From Acheta domesticus (lineage: Eukaryota > Arthropoda > Insecta > Orthoptera > Gryllidae): a DNA stretch of 64,000 nt. The stretch lies in contig JAHLJT010000631.1 of assembly GCA_031308135.1 (NCBI GenBank), positions 173,249,282-173,313,281 of the forward strand, in the 5' to 3' direction. Of this stretch, positions 43,372-53,567 are shown piece by piece. Positions within the stretch are counted from its first letter, which is position 1; each line of letters begins with the position of its first letter. A program made the translations under genes and the position numbers. A model generated the notes under the pieces. The model was not told the origin of the DNA and made no database searches. It was given only the letters and a program-made list of their open reading frames with translations.

Positions 43372-44867
43372 CTAACACGCAACACTCACCGTGCTGGATA
43401 ATCGGATTGACATGAAATTTCACCAGCTGATAGAACACCATGCAAAACCTATGTACGCAAATTTTGAAGTGCTATGGAATATTATAAATAGTGTTTTATA
43501 GGCATTTTGTATCAGGACCTTTCGTGACCTTCGCGCTTCCCGCAGCGGGCGAGCAGTTCCTTCGGCAGCGCTAGGAACGTTACGCGGCATCTATCAGCTG
43601 GTATCAGATTTCCAAGCGCGTTCGTTTAAGAATTCGTATTTATCTTTTCTTTCTTCTTCTTTCGTTTGGGTCATCAAGGGACCACGCACCAATTTCATTG
43701 CATCTTCCTTTGTCCTTCTTTCTTCTTCCTCCAGTACCCTTTGATCTGCTCGCTGTGTATCACTTTTCTCTCCTCGGACCATTTTAATCCTGTCTTCTTT
43801 TCCTTCCTGCCCTGGAATCCTTCCATTTCTAACACTTTCTTCTTAAAAAAATATCTTTTCTTTATTGTATCTGTTTATTATTTATTTTTAATTATTTACT
43901 GATTTGTTGTGCAATCTTTCATTTACGTATTTATTATTTAATAAGTATTGTCTGATTAATTAAACCACATTGTAATCTTTAAATCATGTAAATAATGTCA
44001 GTATGCATTTAATTATTGCATTCGAATTACTTATGTATGTTTTCTCGTCCTACTCGTCCATCTGAACCTGCAAAGTAAACACCCGTTTTTGTCACCCCGC
44101 CTGCCCTCCAAGTAACAGAAACCTTGCCTACACCCCGATAGTGCAGGCGCGGTGTGTAACGGCCGCAGAATCAGCGGCGAGCAGCGATTTCCGCCCTTCC
44201 ATGGTCGGTAAGGTCAAGAAAGGACCCAATACTAATTATCGCAAAAACACTACTTGCAATGCTTCATAGCAAGTAAAAATTTGTACGTAGGGGTTTTGAA
44301 AGGTGCTGAACAAGCTGGTAAAATTTCAAGTCAATCCGAGTATTCAGCAGTGATGTGCGTCTACATGTAAAGAACCATAGTCTACGTCTACGCGTAAACA
44401 ACGCGTAGACAACGTACCCTGCGTAGACAAAGGTAATCTATGTAGACAACGGTAATTATCTTTTTTTGTGGGGCAGGGGCGAAACTACGAGGGCCAAGCT
44501 CCGACCCCGAAAGCCATTTATTTATAATTACACTCAATTTATTCAAAACAAATACTACATACTGATTGGATCATACCCAACGGAGTACTGCCATTATGAA
44601 CAAACGTATTTAAAATTTCAAGTTAACATTGTTTTCTTTCAAAAATATGTATGGGGCGGATGAGAATCGTGGCTGGATTTGCCTTCTTCTCCTGCCTTAA
44701 ACTTTTTTGAGACATTTGATGTGAAAAAAATTGTCTACATACATTACATTGTCTACGTAATCTACGCGTAAATAGAGTCATGTAGACTACGTGTAGAAAA
44801 CACGCGTAGACGTAAAATTATAGTCTACGGCACAACTCTGGTATCCAGCATGGTGTGTTGCGTGTAA
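43372..44867. mobile_element. Middle element with ~105 bp terminal inverted repeats, interrupted
   Basis: The left arm 43372-43479 starts CTAACACGCAACACTCACCG and contains GTGCTGGATAATCGGATTGA and TGAAATTTCACCAGCTGATA. The right arm carries the reverse complement, TCAAGTCAATCCGAGTATTC at 44322-44346, then continues after a 493 bp insertion with ATCCAGCATGGTGTGTTGCG at 44843-44862. The interior (43480-44261) has GC-richer patches and no recognised transposase. Length without the insertion is about 1.0 kb. Confidence 0.75.
44348..44840. mobile_element. hAT-like non-autonomous element, 493 bp, with 8 bp TSD
   Basis: Ends are CAGTGATGTGC and GCACAACTCTG (inverted repeats CAGnGnTGTGC). Flanking duplications are GTATTCAG (44340-44347) and GTATCCAG (44841-44848), seven of eight identical. 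Both subterminal regions contain many copies of GTCTACG/CGTAGAC, the clustered motif arrangement used by hAT transposases for binding. The central 65-codon frame is not a transposase. It interrupts the right arm of the middle element, so it is the youngest layer. Confidence 0.85.
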
Positions 44868-44948
44868 GAACCTTTCGCGGGCCACAATAAATGCCATCGC
44901 GGGTCGCCAGTTGAACAACACAAGTCTAGAAGCTTGTAGAAAATAGTT

Positions 44949-46667
44949 ATTTATGAAACAAGTCCTTTGAGACTAATAGAGGACGTGCTACATACGTTTT
45001 GTTAATTCTAGTTATTCAAAATAAACAATTACCACTTTCATGAATTAAGAATTGTCATCACTCTCGATGTTTTGTAGCAAGGATTGCTGGTACAGGGTCT
45101 TAGTACCGTTTTTAAATAACAAGCGCAGTGCGCGCAAGGACCAAATTAACAAAGGAGGACACGTGGACAAAGCAGGGAAATGAGAGCGAAGAGGGCGTGG
45201 GCAAACCGGAGCGATGCGGACGTCGGGACAAAGTGTTACAAAACGAGTCAAGGGGATAAAATCGGAAAAGGGGGGAAAGGAACGAGGGGGACAAGCTACG
45301 AATTTAACTTTTGTGCTGTCGTCGCGTCAAACAGGATCACACCCGCTTTCGCCACGAAAATGTGGCAATTGCTTCGAAATTGTGACAATTTGCAATAAAT
45401 CCTTTAACATGTTTCATTCGGGAGAGCTGACATGGCTGTTCCATCTTGGAACATGTAGGAAAAATTATATATCTCATAAAACCAAAAATATTAATGAAGA
45501 CTACTAACTGGAAGAGACCTCTTAGAGTAACGAAATGTTGGCAATACCTTTCCAAACTCACAGAAAAATTTCACAATTTGTTCATGATCTGCTACACAAT
45601 GTTGCCTATTCCACTGTAGTATACCACCTGCTATTTGGCTTTATAGGTTGATGCTGTATTTAATATGCACCACTCTCACTGAAAGACTCTTTTACGTTTA
45701 AATAAGTTTGCTGTTAACATTAGTCCACAGACCTTTAAAGTAAGCCACTTTTCACAAAAATCCTACATTAAATTGTTCGGCAAACATTTTGAAACAAATT
45801 TTCTCAGAACAGCATTTTTGAACTTGTGCCCTTTTCCACCAACTACAAAATGATGACTACTTCATTTTGAAAATAATTTTTCCATGGAAATATAAAAATA
45901 CTGATTTTTGCAGTGCATTACAAATTCCCTGAATATGTCTTGTTTTCCGGATCAGTCAACACTCTTTCCCATTATCAATAATGTGATTTACACATTGTTT
46001 CTACAAGCTACTCAAGTTATTCTATTCCTATTCAAGTTCATCAATTTTCATCTGTCATTTATATATATTTCCAATATCATCTTATCATGAACCACTTCAT
46101 TGCAAGTATACCTGAAAAGTGTTTTTGTTCGTGTGTCATGGTTAGAAAAAAGATTGCATTCTTGACAATTGCCTTTCCCAGAAAACTACACAATACTATC
46201 CAACAAGAACTTTAAGATCTCAATTTATTGTTCTTCTCAAAGGTATTTTCTTCTTGTCTTCCTGTTCTCAAGAAAACAATACTAATGTCAATATTATTCT
46301 GATATGTTATCCTTTTTGTAATTTTTACAATTCTAAACTTACCTTTTCCTTTCTGAAGAGGTTTTACTAATTTCTAAAAATTGTAACATTTACATTCACT
46401 TTCAACCGAAGTTGATGTTTAATGCACCAACCAGTTGCTACTCATTTGAAAGTGCATTATTAATAATAATGACAAGAACAAGATAATAATATTACATAAT
46501 GTTATAAATTAATTTCAATTTATCACAAATTACCTTATAAACGCACATTTCTGGTCCACTCCAATTTGTTTGTTTTACACTAATTTCTGAATTTGATCTC
46601 TTCAATAGACATAGACATAACATACTACACAAAACATATAAGCAAGTTTTCAATTTCCTGAATGCTA
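44949..46667. other. Unassigned DNA
   Basis: A GC-richer patch at 45115-45310 contains repeated GGGACAAAG/GGGGGACAAG words and overlapping 60-97-codon frames with no recognised domain. The remainder is AT-rich with nothing to report. Confidence 0.35.
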
Positions 46668-46880
46668 GGTGTTGACAAGCGTACATGGTAAAGCATTATA
46701 GTCTTCTGGTATGGGTGTATTCATGACTTGTGTCACTTTGAATTTTCTTCTAAAACTGTGCTGAACTGCTAAATGCCTGTGGTTATGCCAGAGGCATGCA
46801 GAGGTCGGTGCAACAAATTGTTTGGTCTGCACTGAAGTTGACGGGGCAGAAAAAGCTCTTATAATCAGAGGTTGGAGTGT
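46668..46880 (-). CDS. Possible coding exon, mitochondrial-presequence-like, unidentified
   Basis: The minus strand has a pyrimidine-rich TTTTGTTGCTTAG directly before an open stretch of about 70 codons ending at TAG (46668-46666). The peptide (TLQPLIIRAFSAPSTSVQTK at the start, later HSFRRKFKVTQVMNTPIPED) is rich in Arg, Ser, Ala and Thr with few acids. That fits a mitochondrial targeting segment followed by a basic mature region. No ATG lies at its beginning, so it would be an internal or last exon. I recognise no family; it may be a pseudogene or chance. Confidence 0.25.
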
Positions 46881-47119
46881 TCTAAGCAACAAAACTATGA
46901 TTTAGCACTAAAAATTTGCAGAGCTCCAGCCACCCAGTAGAGGGTCTGAGCAATGATGACAATTAGCAAGCGCTAAGTGCATGCTATGTTGGGCATTAAT
47001 AATTTAATTACAGTGTTTATATTGTATAGTAATTAATATTACAGACCTGAGAATTTTAGAAAATGCCTCAAAATAATTTTTAAAGCTATCTTTCTACATT
47101 AATGTCTCTTAAACATGTC

Positions 47120-47310
47120 ATGAAAAATAACTAGTGGTGCTACAGAAAGGCACAGACTTTCCCATATTAGTTTTCTACTTCCTTTGGTCTAGGCTATCTA
47201 TTCGGACTTGCTACATACTCTTGTCAGTTGCCATGTTGATCGCCCAAGTACATTGTTTAGACATTTTCTTAATTTTTCGGTTTCGTAATAGTAAAACGGA
47301 AATATTATTT
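47120..47310 (+). repeat. Direct repeat DR-47, left copy
   Basis: Matches 49430-49605 in the same orientation: GGTGCTACAGAAAGGCACAG against GGTGGTACAGAATGGTAAAG, then TAGTTTTCTACTTCCTTTGG-like, TCTAGGCTAT-TCGG, and ACATTTTCTTAATTTTTCGG-like words. The copies are 2.3 kb apart and flank tandem array 2 and DT1 copy C. Confidence 0.65.
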
Positions 47311-47329
47311 TAAGAAAATTAAAGAAGAG

Positions 47330-48330
47330 TAAAACCTTGTTGTACACAGCAATTTTATTTGAACAATTTTGAGCCATTTTTAAGAAAATTTGAATGCTAC
47401 TGTAAATGCAAAATTTGAAGCCCTTTTTCACAGAAAATTTTTCAGTTTTTGAAATACTTTGTTTAAAGTCATTTGAAGCACTAACACTCACAAATACAAT
47501 AATGTTTACAAATTGCTGGAAATGTGCATATTATCGGTGTGAAAGATCTTTCAAAAAAATTACATTTATGTAATTTTTGAAAAAACAAAAAAAATACCCC
47601 AAAATGAACTTTATGTTTTATTAAATACTGCAATCCATTCCAAAAGTCTGAAGAAAAAATTTGGAGCCGTTTTGGAGAAAATGGCGTTTGAGCATTTCTG
47701 AAAATTTGGAATTTTGAGCTAGTTTTCATAGAAAAATGGTTGTTTTCAAGAAACTATCTGTCATTATTTAAAGCATATGCACTCATAAATGTAATAATGT
47801 TATCAAATCGCCGCTAAGGTAAATATTACCGACGGGACTGAGAGGCAAGTCAAAAAAATTACATTTTTGTAATTTTTGAAAAAACAAAAGGATAGAGCAA
47901 ATTAGTGTTTATGTTATCTCACAGAGTGCATTAGGCACTATCCTTGCCGAAAGTTTAAAGAAAAACTTTGGAGCAGTTTTTGAGAAAATCTTCTTCCCGT
48001 AATTTTTTAAAATTGCACATATTGCCCATAATGTTGCGTTAAAACTACTAAAATTTTCAAAAAAAATGTACATGACCGTAATGAAAGAACTTGCTACAGA
48101 GAACAAATTTTTATTTGAAGGAAAAATTTCTATCTTTAATTTTATAGCTGTAGGAAGAGGCCCAAAAAATTCAAACTTTTGCAATATTTGAAAATTCAAA
48201 GTTAACTATGAAAACCTATGCCACCTTATTTTTTTTTTTACTCTATTCTTACAAGAAATTTAAAGAAAACATTTGGAGCCGATTTTGAGAAACTTTTGAA
48301 AATGTCCAGGGTTATAAAAATTATATAATA
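47330..48330 (+). repeat. Diverged ~303 bp tandem repeat, array 2 (plus orientation)
   Basis: Four successive units carry the anchor TTTGGAGCCGTTTTGGAGAA in variant form near 47365, 47655, 47960 and 48263 (spacings about 290-305). A second anchor, the near-palindrome AAATTACATTTATGTAATTT, lies near 47558 and 47860 and is decayed in the next unit (near 48160). Minus-strand frames of 82-97 codons recur once per unit, at 47198-47491, 47481-47729 and 47909-48199, and share Phe/Lys-rich composition. I regard them as by-products. The same family forms array 1 at 8.1-8.9 kb. Confidence 0.8.
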
Positions 48331-48469
48331 TTAATAAGTTATATAAATTACCCCCAAAAATTAATGAACATTTTCAAAATCTCGGAGCTTTGACTCAGGC
48401 CAGATAGGCAAGGGTTTCTTCAATTTGGAAAAAATCATACGTACAGTTTAGGCGCTAGTGTTGTTCACA

Positions 48470-48725
48470 TACATGGGAAGCACAGACATTATACTTTCAA
48501 TTGGTTTTTCAATATCAAGGACCCACAAAACTGGGATTCTGGCTACACCTTGCGTTAAGGGATTTTTTTTCTTAATTTAGCAACTGGATTTATCCACTTC
48601 TTCATTATCATGACCCGGCAACAAATTTGTTAGTCGAAAATTCGCCATTTTTTCGCAGAGCATTATTACGTAAATTAATATTACTCCGTATACACATACA
48701 TGTACGGGAAAGTAAAAACTTGCAC
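48470..48725 (+). mobile_element. DT1 repeat family, copy C
   Basis: Starts near GGGAAGCACAGACATTATAC and shares with copy B TTTCAATTGGTTTTTCAATATCAA-type, GGGATTCTGGCTACACC-type, GGATTTATCCACTTCTTCAT and GAAAATTCGCCATTTTTTCG words. It ends near GGGAAAGTAAAAACTTG. Terminal inverted repeats are largely eroded here. Confidence 0.7.
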
Positions 48726-49429
48726 TTGAGACCATGATCTTAAATTTCAATAAAACTTGCTCAATGCAGAATCCCTAAAGGAAAGTATTTTTTTCCACCT
48801 TAGAGAAAATTCTGCATTGTACAAAATTCAGTAGTTACAACCATCATTTATGTTTACAGTAGACAGATTTCCATATTAAACAAGTTCCAGATTAAGCAAG
48901 TTTTACTGTATTAATGAACCGGTAAATTCTTCACTATTCTCAGTAAATACTTGACAGACTCAGAAGGAACAAAAAGGGGAAAAGGAAAGAACTAATCATA
49001 TAACGCCAAGAGAAAATTTAAAATCTTTATTCAACATTTACAGATTTAAATTAAATATTACTGCATCTAATCTCTCTTTATTACAAAATGTGCAGCTCTT
49101 ACTTTAACATAGCTTAATGAAATACTGTATTGAGAGGAAACGTGAAGAACATGAACTATACATACACTGATCAATGAACTTCTTGTTAAAAATGAATATC
49201 GATATTTCATGGAACACAACTAATGCATACTTGGGCATCACCAGAACCTGAGTACCTGAAATAGAGAAAAGATAACTTAAATGCATTAATCACATTATAA
49301 TATCCTAACCATCTAGAAAAATACAAGTGGGGGAAAACTTTTCACATTTAAATTGCAAATATGAGCAAACTTTTTTTCCTAGAGGCCACACTCAAAATAT
49401 TGAAGAAAAAATAAATAAATTGAAACCTG
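48726..49429. other. Unassigned AT-rich DNA
   Basis: Nothing recognised. Confidence 0.4.
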
Positions 49430-49605
49430 GCGGTGGTACAGAATGGTAAAGACATGTCAGTTTTCTAATCTCTTTAGTCTAGGTTATTCGGTATTGCCCA
49501 CCCTCTTCCTAGCAGCTACCTATTAGCACAAGACATTTTTTCACATTTTCTCAATTTTCAGACCCCTTAGTAGTATAATTGAAATATAATTAAGCCATTA
49601 AGGAC
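49430..49605 (+). repeat. Direct repeat DR-47, right copy
   Basis: Partner of 47120-47310 in the same orientation, followed at once by the piggyBac-like element. Whether the pair is a long terminal repeat, a segmental duplication or two copies of a dispersed repeat cannot be decided from this window. Confidence 0.65.
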
Positions 49606-49760
49606 CAAGCATTGAAGTAATATTACTTTCTTAAACAATATTTTGTATTTACTCTAATATTACACTAGAAAAAATAAAAAATTCAATTATAATTTTTTTA
49701 AACCAAGAGTCAATGTACCACAAAATGTTGCGTATACGCAACTTTGGGACCTAAGGGTAT
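49584..49760 (+). mobile_element. piggyBac-like MITE
   Basis: TTAA followed by GCCATTAAGGACCAAGC on the left, and TTTGGGACCTAAGGG on the right, give imperfect inverted ends. A palindrome GTTGCGTATACGCAAC lies just inside the right end (49728-49743). The TTAA on the left is the typical piggyBac target; the right flank TATA may be a mutated TTAA. A related end in the opposite orientation lies at 56893-56981. About 170 bp, non-coding. Confidence 0.6.
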
Positions 49761-49833
49761 ATCAATTCGTCTTGACAAAACACTTCAAATGGACATGAAC
49801 ATTGCAATTTTTACATTTGTAAATTGAGAGCTG

Positions 49834-50426
49834 GTGAAAATCCTTAGAGAAGAGTTAGATAAAACTACCAAGGAGTTGAGTGATCAACTCGGAAAGCTAG
49901 AAGACAAACTGATAAGTAACCAAAAGGAGGACATGACAAGTATTAAGAAAGATGTCAACAAAATTGCAAATGCAGTAAGTAAATTTACAGCAGACATTCA
50001 ATCTTGCAAGGAAGGGTGGAAGAAACTTGAATTCTTGCAAGAAACTACGGCAAAACAAGTAAACGAAATTTCAACAAATCTCCAAAATATTGAGACTAAA
50101 ATGGAGCTATTCCAAACACAGAAAATGAAAGAGAATTAATTAAACATTATACAGACTCAAATATCTCTCAGATGGTATTTGAGCCTACTGGATACAGAAT
50201 AAATCAAACCCCTGTGGTTCTTGATTTAGTGTTAACTAATGATGAAGACATCATTACACCCCCGATCTTAAGGCCAAATATTGGTCAAAGTGATCATTTA
50301 GTGATTATGACATCGCAACAAGTGGAATCGCACATGAATGTGTTTCTCATAACTCTATCTCTAAATGCAATTTCTTCCAAGCAAACTACACAACGAGACA
50401 CATTACTGAACGCCATTCATTACTAA
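49834..50426 (+). pseudogene. LINE fragment: ORF1-like coiled coil joined to endonuclease C-terminal piece
   Basis: The first open stretch (49834-50139, 101 codons) is a charged, heptad-like coiled coil (for example DKTTKELSDQLGKLEDKLIS) of the kind found in LINE ORF1 proteins. After one stop at 50137-50139 the same frame continues NELIKHYTDSNISQMVFEPT and then LDLVLTNDEDI and NIGQSDHLVIM. That is the C-terminal region of the apurinic-type endonuclease of Jockey/CR1-group LINEs (LDLVLTN and SDH motifs). The short distance between ORF1 and the end of the endonuclease implies an internal deletion. Frame quality decays after 50330. Not functional. Confidence 0.7.
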
Positions 50427-50756
50427 ACACAGATATTAATGAAGACGTTGAAAACAACAATGTTGAAACTAATGAGAATTTTTGTGAAACATCTATAGGT
50501 CTTTTAAAACTGAGAAACTATTCATATTACTTTATTGGCCAAGAAAATATTCTCTGCATTTCACACTGTAGCAAAGTAATGGCCAATTTTTAAAATTGCT
50601 CAACATAGACAGCATTTTGTAAACCATGCACATCAATGAATATTAAAAACAAGCTACTCAGAGGTAGTCTTATTTAAAAAAGAGCTATTTATGAAATTGT
50701 TATCAACTTGCTGTTCTCGTGCAATGCTGTGTTATGATTATGTAATATACTGTATA

Positions 50757-51130
50757 GCTTGGGTGTCCAACTTGCAAGGCCTCAAGAACCACAACTAAAA
50801 TCTTGAATATGGTTGTGGGCCATATTTTCATTAGAGACCATCCATAAATTTCGTAACGCAAATTTAGAATATTTTCGATACCACCTTGTAACACACCACC
50901 CTATCTCCACGTAACGCCCTTTAGTGTTACGTAATTTATGGATGACCCCTTATTGGGTGATCCACACTTGAATTCCTCCATATTTCTAATCTCTGCACTT
51001 TGCCCCACTACTCTGAAACGGAAGCGCAGAGCGAACCATGTGTGATATCAGGCCATACCATGGGTAAAGCAGTGAATTTCTGAATTTACCGGAAAAATCC
51101 TTACATGTAAATTTAGTCTGTTTCATTAAC
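50757..51130 (+). mobile_element. hAT-like repeat end, copy 2, carrying a MITE
   Basis: GGGTGTCCAACTTGCAAGGC followed by CTCAAGAACCACAACTAAAA matches the left end of the 42469 element (GAGTGTTCAACTTGCAAGGC). The match resumes after the MITE with GTGAATTTCTGAATTTACCG and AAATCCTTACATGTAAATTT, which correspond to 42628-42670. It is one repeat split by a 116 bp insertion. Confidence 0.65.
50834..50949. mobile_element. Short MITE, 116 bp, with TTA target duplication
   Basis: GAGACCATCCATAAATTTCG then TAACGC on the left. On the right, its near-complete reverse complement GTTACGTAATTTATGGATGA, CCCC. Flanked by TTA on both sides (50831-50833 and 50950-50952). This terminal sequence type is widespread among insect MITEs. 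The fragment at 35285-35404 shares the right end. Confidence 0.85.
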
Positions 51131-51164
51131 AATCTCTTAAAGTTTAAATTAGATCAGATTTCAC

Positions 51165-51404
51165 TCTTCATTGCCTTACAGAAGTCATTCCCAATAATCT
51201 TAGTCTTTCTTCACAGAAATTGTTCCTGAGCTCCTGCAGCAATTTTGTTGCATTGCATTGGAAGTGCTCGATTACCTTGATATTTTTGTTGTTATGTGGA
51301 TTCCAGATACTCACCTCATATTCCAAGATCAGTACAATGTTTGAGTAATACATTCTTTTGAATTGACAAAATGGCAAAAGCTTTCCGAAACTAGTGCAAA
51401 TCAT
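51165..51404 (-). pseudogene. LINE reverse transcriptase C-terminal fragment
   Basis: The minus-strand frame reads ILEYEVSIWNPHNNKNIKVI, then EHFQCNATKLL, then CEERLRLLGMTSV. This is the post-RT conserved block of CR1/Jockey-group LINEs (LEYxxxIWNPH, IExxQxxATK, ERLxxLGxxSL). It ends at a stop soon after ERLRLLG. Its orientation is opposite to the 49834-50426 fragment, so the two are separate insertions or a rearranged element. Confidence 0.75.
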
Positions 51405-52486
51405 TTCTCTGTCCTGTTGACATGTTCACATTATGGTATTTAAGGTACTACCGAGATGTGAAAAGTACATCACAATGTCTAAAAATTGTTCACTAAGACA
51501 TGGAACTTAGATGTTCTTTTCACTTAAGTTCAAGATCTTACTTAGACCTAAGTACTGAAACATTTATAATATATGTGTGGATATTAAAATTGTACGTAAG
51601 CAAGCATTTGTCAATTCAGAAGTATTAAGAGCATTCAAACATTTCATTTAGCAACTTCCAAAACATTTCTATCATTAAAATATTCAGGCCTGATAAAAGT
51701 CTTCAATTTCCTTGTGGCGTAGAAAAGCTGTTACAGATTTTTCCTAGTGGCATTGTGGGGACATTTATAAGGTTACATTTGAAATCTATTTTGCTGCATG
51801 TAAAAAAATTTCAATCCTTGAACCTTTTCCTGTATTCTTCTGTATCATATCTAAACCTTTTGACTACCATTTTCTTCTAGTTTGAAATCAGAGTCAATGT
51901 TAATAAATCAGGATTGAAGTCATGTTAAGGTTTGGAAAATATTGAACCCAGTGCCTTCTGATCTGAATCCGTTTTCCTTGCATTTTCCAAATTTTTATGC
52001 CTTAATGAATCTACATGTACATGTAAGATTGTAAAAAGTGCTTCCAAGTGAAATGAGGTAAACATTTTTAACATTCTGATATTAAATAAGTATTTTTCAA
52101 CTTGAAATCATTCCCAGCTCCTCTGCATAAATTTTCCCTCCTTTTAATTCATTTTCAATGAATTTAGACTTCAAAATTTGAGAAATAAATATTATTATGT
52201 TTAAAAACAAATTTTCTTCATAAAACGGGTTGAAAAATTTTAATTCCAAATTTTCGAAAAACCAATAGTGGAAAAATATTTTTGAAAAAATTAAAATATT
52301 TTCTAATGCATCTGAATCTATGAAATATTTTTCATACATAGATAAGTATTTTAAATGTTTAATATTCAGCAAATTTTATAAGTGTCAAAAAGTAGGAAAA
52401 TCACTGATTATTACCAAATCCTATTTTATTACAGGTATCTAGTAAAAATAATATTTTAAAATACATTTTCTGATTTTCTGACCATA
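51405..52486. other. Unassigned AT-rich DNA
   Basis: No gene; a 91-codon Phe/Ile/Lys-rich minus frame (52097-52372) is compositional. Confidence 0.4.
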
Positions 52487-53300
52487 TAATAATCCCTCAA
52501 CATTCGCGAGAGTTACGTTCCCAGAAAACATTGTGAATGTCAAATCCACAAATGATGAGTCTACCTTTTAATGAAGAAAGGGGGTTAGGGTCCTGGATAT
52601 CGAAAAACTGATTAAAGAAGAAAGAAAATATATCTAAAAACAAATACAGTAGAACTGAGTAAGCTGTACTACACAGAATTCGCAATAAACATCCCAAAGA
52701 GGTGAAATAAATCAACATTTTAAACTTATTTGATATGGGATTTTTTCCCCATCACCCTCATTATTCGTTCTAATATCCAAATATGGAAGAGATGCTGCTT
52801 CTATTTCTCTCTTAAATTTCGTATTTATTTCCACGTTTGGATCACATTCGAATGCTTTTTCAACCTTATCTTGTTGAAGTTTTAAAACGCCATTAACAGT
52901 GTTGACATTGCTTTCAAGTAGCTTCAGAATGAAGTTTCGCTACAGTTACTTCATCATTACGTTTGAGGTTTCCTTCTCTGATGATTTTCTGAAGCTCCTC
53001 TTCAGTGAGATCATTGTAATGAGAGTTGCAGAGATCCTGAATGGCTTTTCTGTTCAGAAGGCCAAAACCCTTATCACAAATTTGATGCAACTGAATTGAA
53101 TTATTTAACAATTGTGTTCTTCTATTAATATGAATAGACATTCCAACTTAAACATTTTTAAAGATACTCTGGGCTCCAGCATCTGCAGAGTTTGTTGACA
53201 CTGATAAAGGAATTTAAATGTGCTCGCTTAAAAACGTTTTGATAATATGTATGGCCATAGGTCTTCTACACTTGAATTACGATGTTGACTGTCATTAAAC
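52487..53300 (-). pseudogene. Tigger/pogo-like transposase tail with terminal repeat, decayed
   Basis: The left edge on the plus strand, AATCCCTCAACATTCGCGAG then AGTTACGTTCC, matches the Tigger-type terminus (CCCTCG-ATTCGCGGGGGTTACGTTCC form). It is followed by the usual AATCCACAAATGATGAG partner word. Upstream on the minus strand three broken frames give SSVEDLWPYILSKRF, then KAIQDLCNSHYNDLTEEELQ, then GVLKLQQDKVEKAFE. The LWP block and the I-x-LC-x-SH-x4-LT-x-EEL block correspond to the C-terminal tail after the DDE domain in Tigger transposases. Frame breaks lie near 53141 and 52914. The other terminus and the catalytic domain were not found. Confidence 0.55.
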
Positions 53301-53512
53301 AACCAAACTAAATTAAGCCATTATTTTGATTGCCGTTATGTGACTAGACACATTTTGTGACCCACATACACGATTAGAGACTCTTGCAGATAAAAAGACA
53401 GAACATGCCTTAGAGTACTTGCATGTCTCATTGAGTCTAACACCAGATATTAAATTCCCAGTTGGAAAGTAATGCACTGTCATCTTGTGCACTCTGTGCG
53501 AATAGTGTATTG
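53301..53512. other. Unassigned DNA
   Basis: May hold more of the decayed Tigger-like element, but nothing is readable. Confidence 0.3.
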
Positions 53513-53566
<54 letters not shown>

Positions 53567-53567
53567 T
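53513..53567. repeat. (TAA)n microsatellite
   Basis: About 18 units. No LINE frame lies on either side, unlike the tract at 4999. Confidence 0.95.

Larger units (their letters stand above)
42469..44924. mobile_element. Candidate outer hAT-like element hosting two nested elements
   Basis: The left terminus CAGGAGTGTTCAACTTGCAA then GGGCCACAACTAAAA resembles the reverse complement of the right end (CTTGTGTTGTTCAACTGGCG, then GTGGCCCGC). The flanks are CCTAGAAC on the left and TCTAGAAG on the right, six of eight bases matching, as an old 8 bp hAT duplication would. No transposase frame is seen. A homologous left end occurs at 50757-51125. Both the pairing of ends and the target duplication are inferred. 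Confidence 0.5.

Noticed and set aside
47198..48199. Three minus-strand frames of 82-97 codons
   Set aside because: They recur once per ~303 bp repeat unit and are Phe/Lys/Ile-rich. Best explained as by-products of the tandem array, though a degenerate repeated protein cannot be fully excluded.
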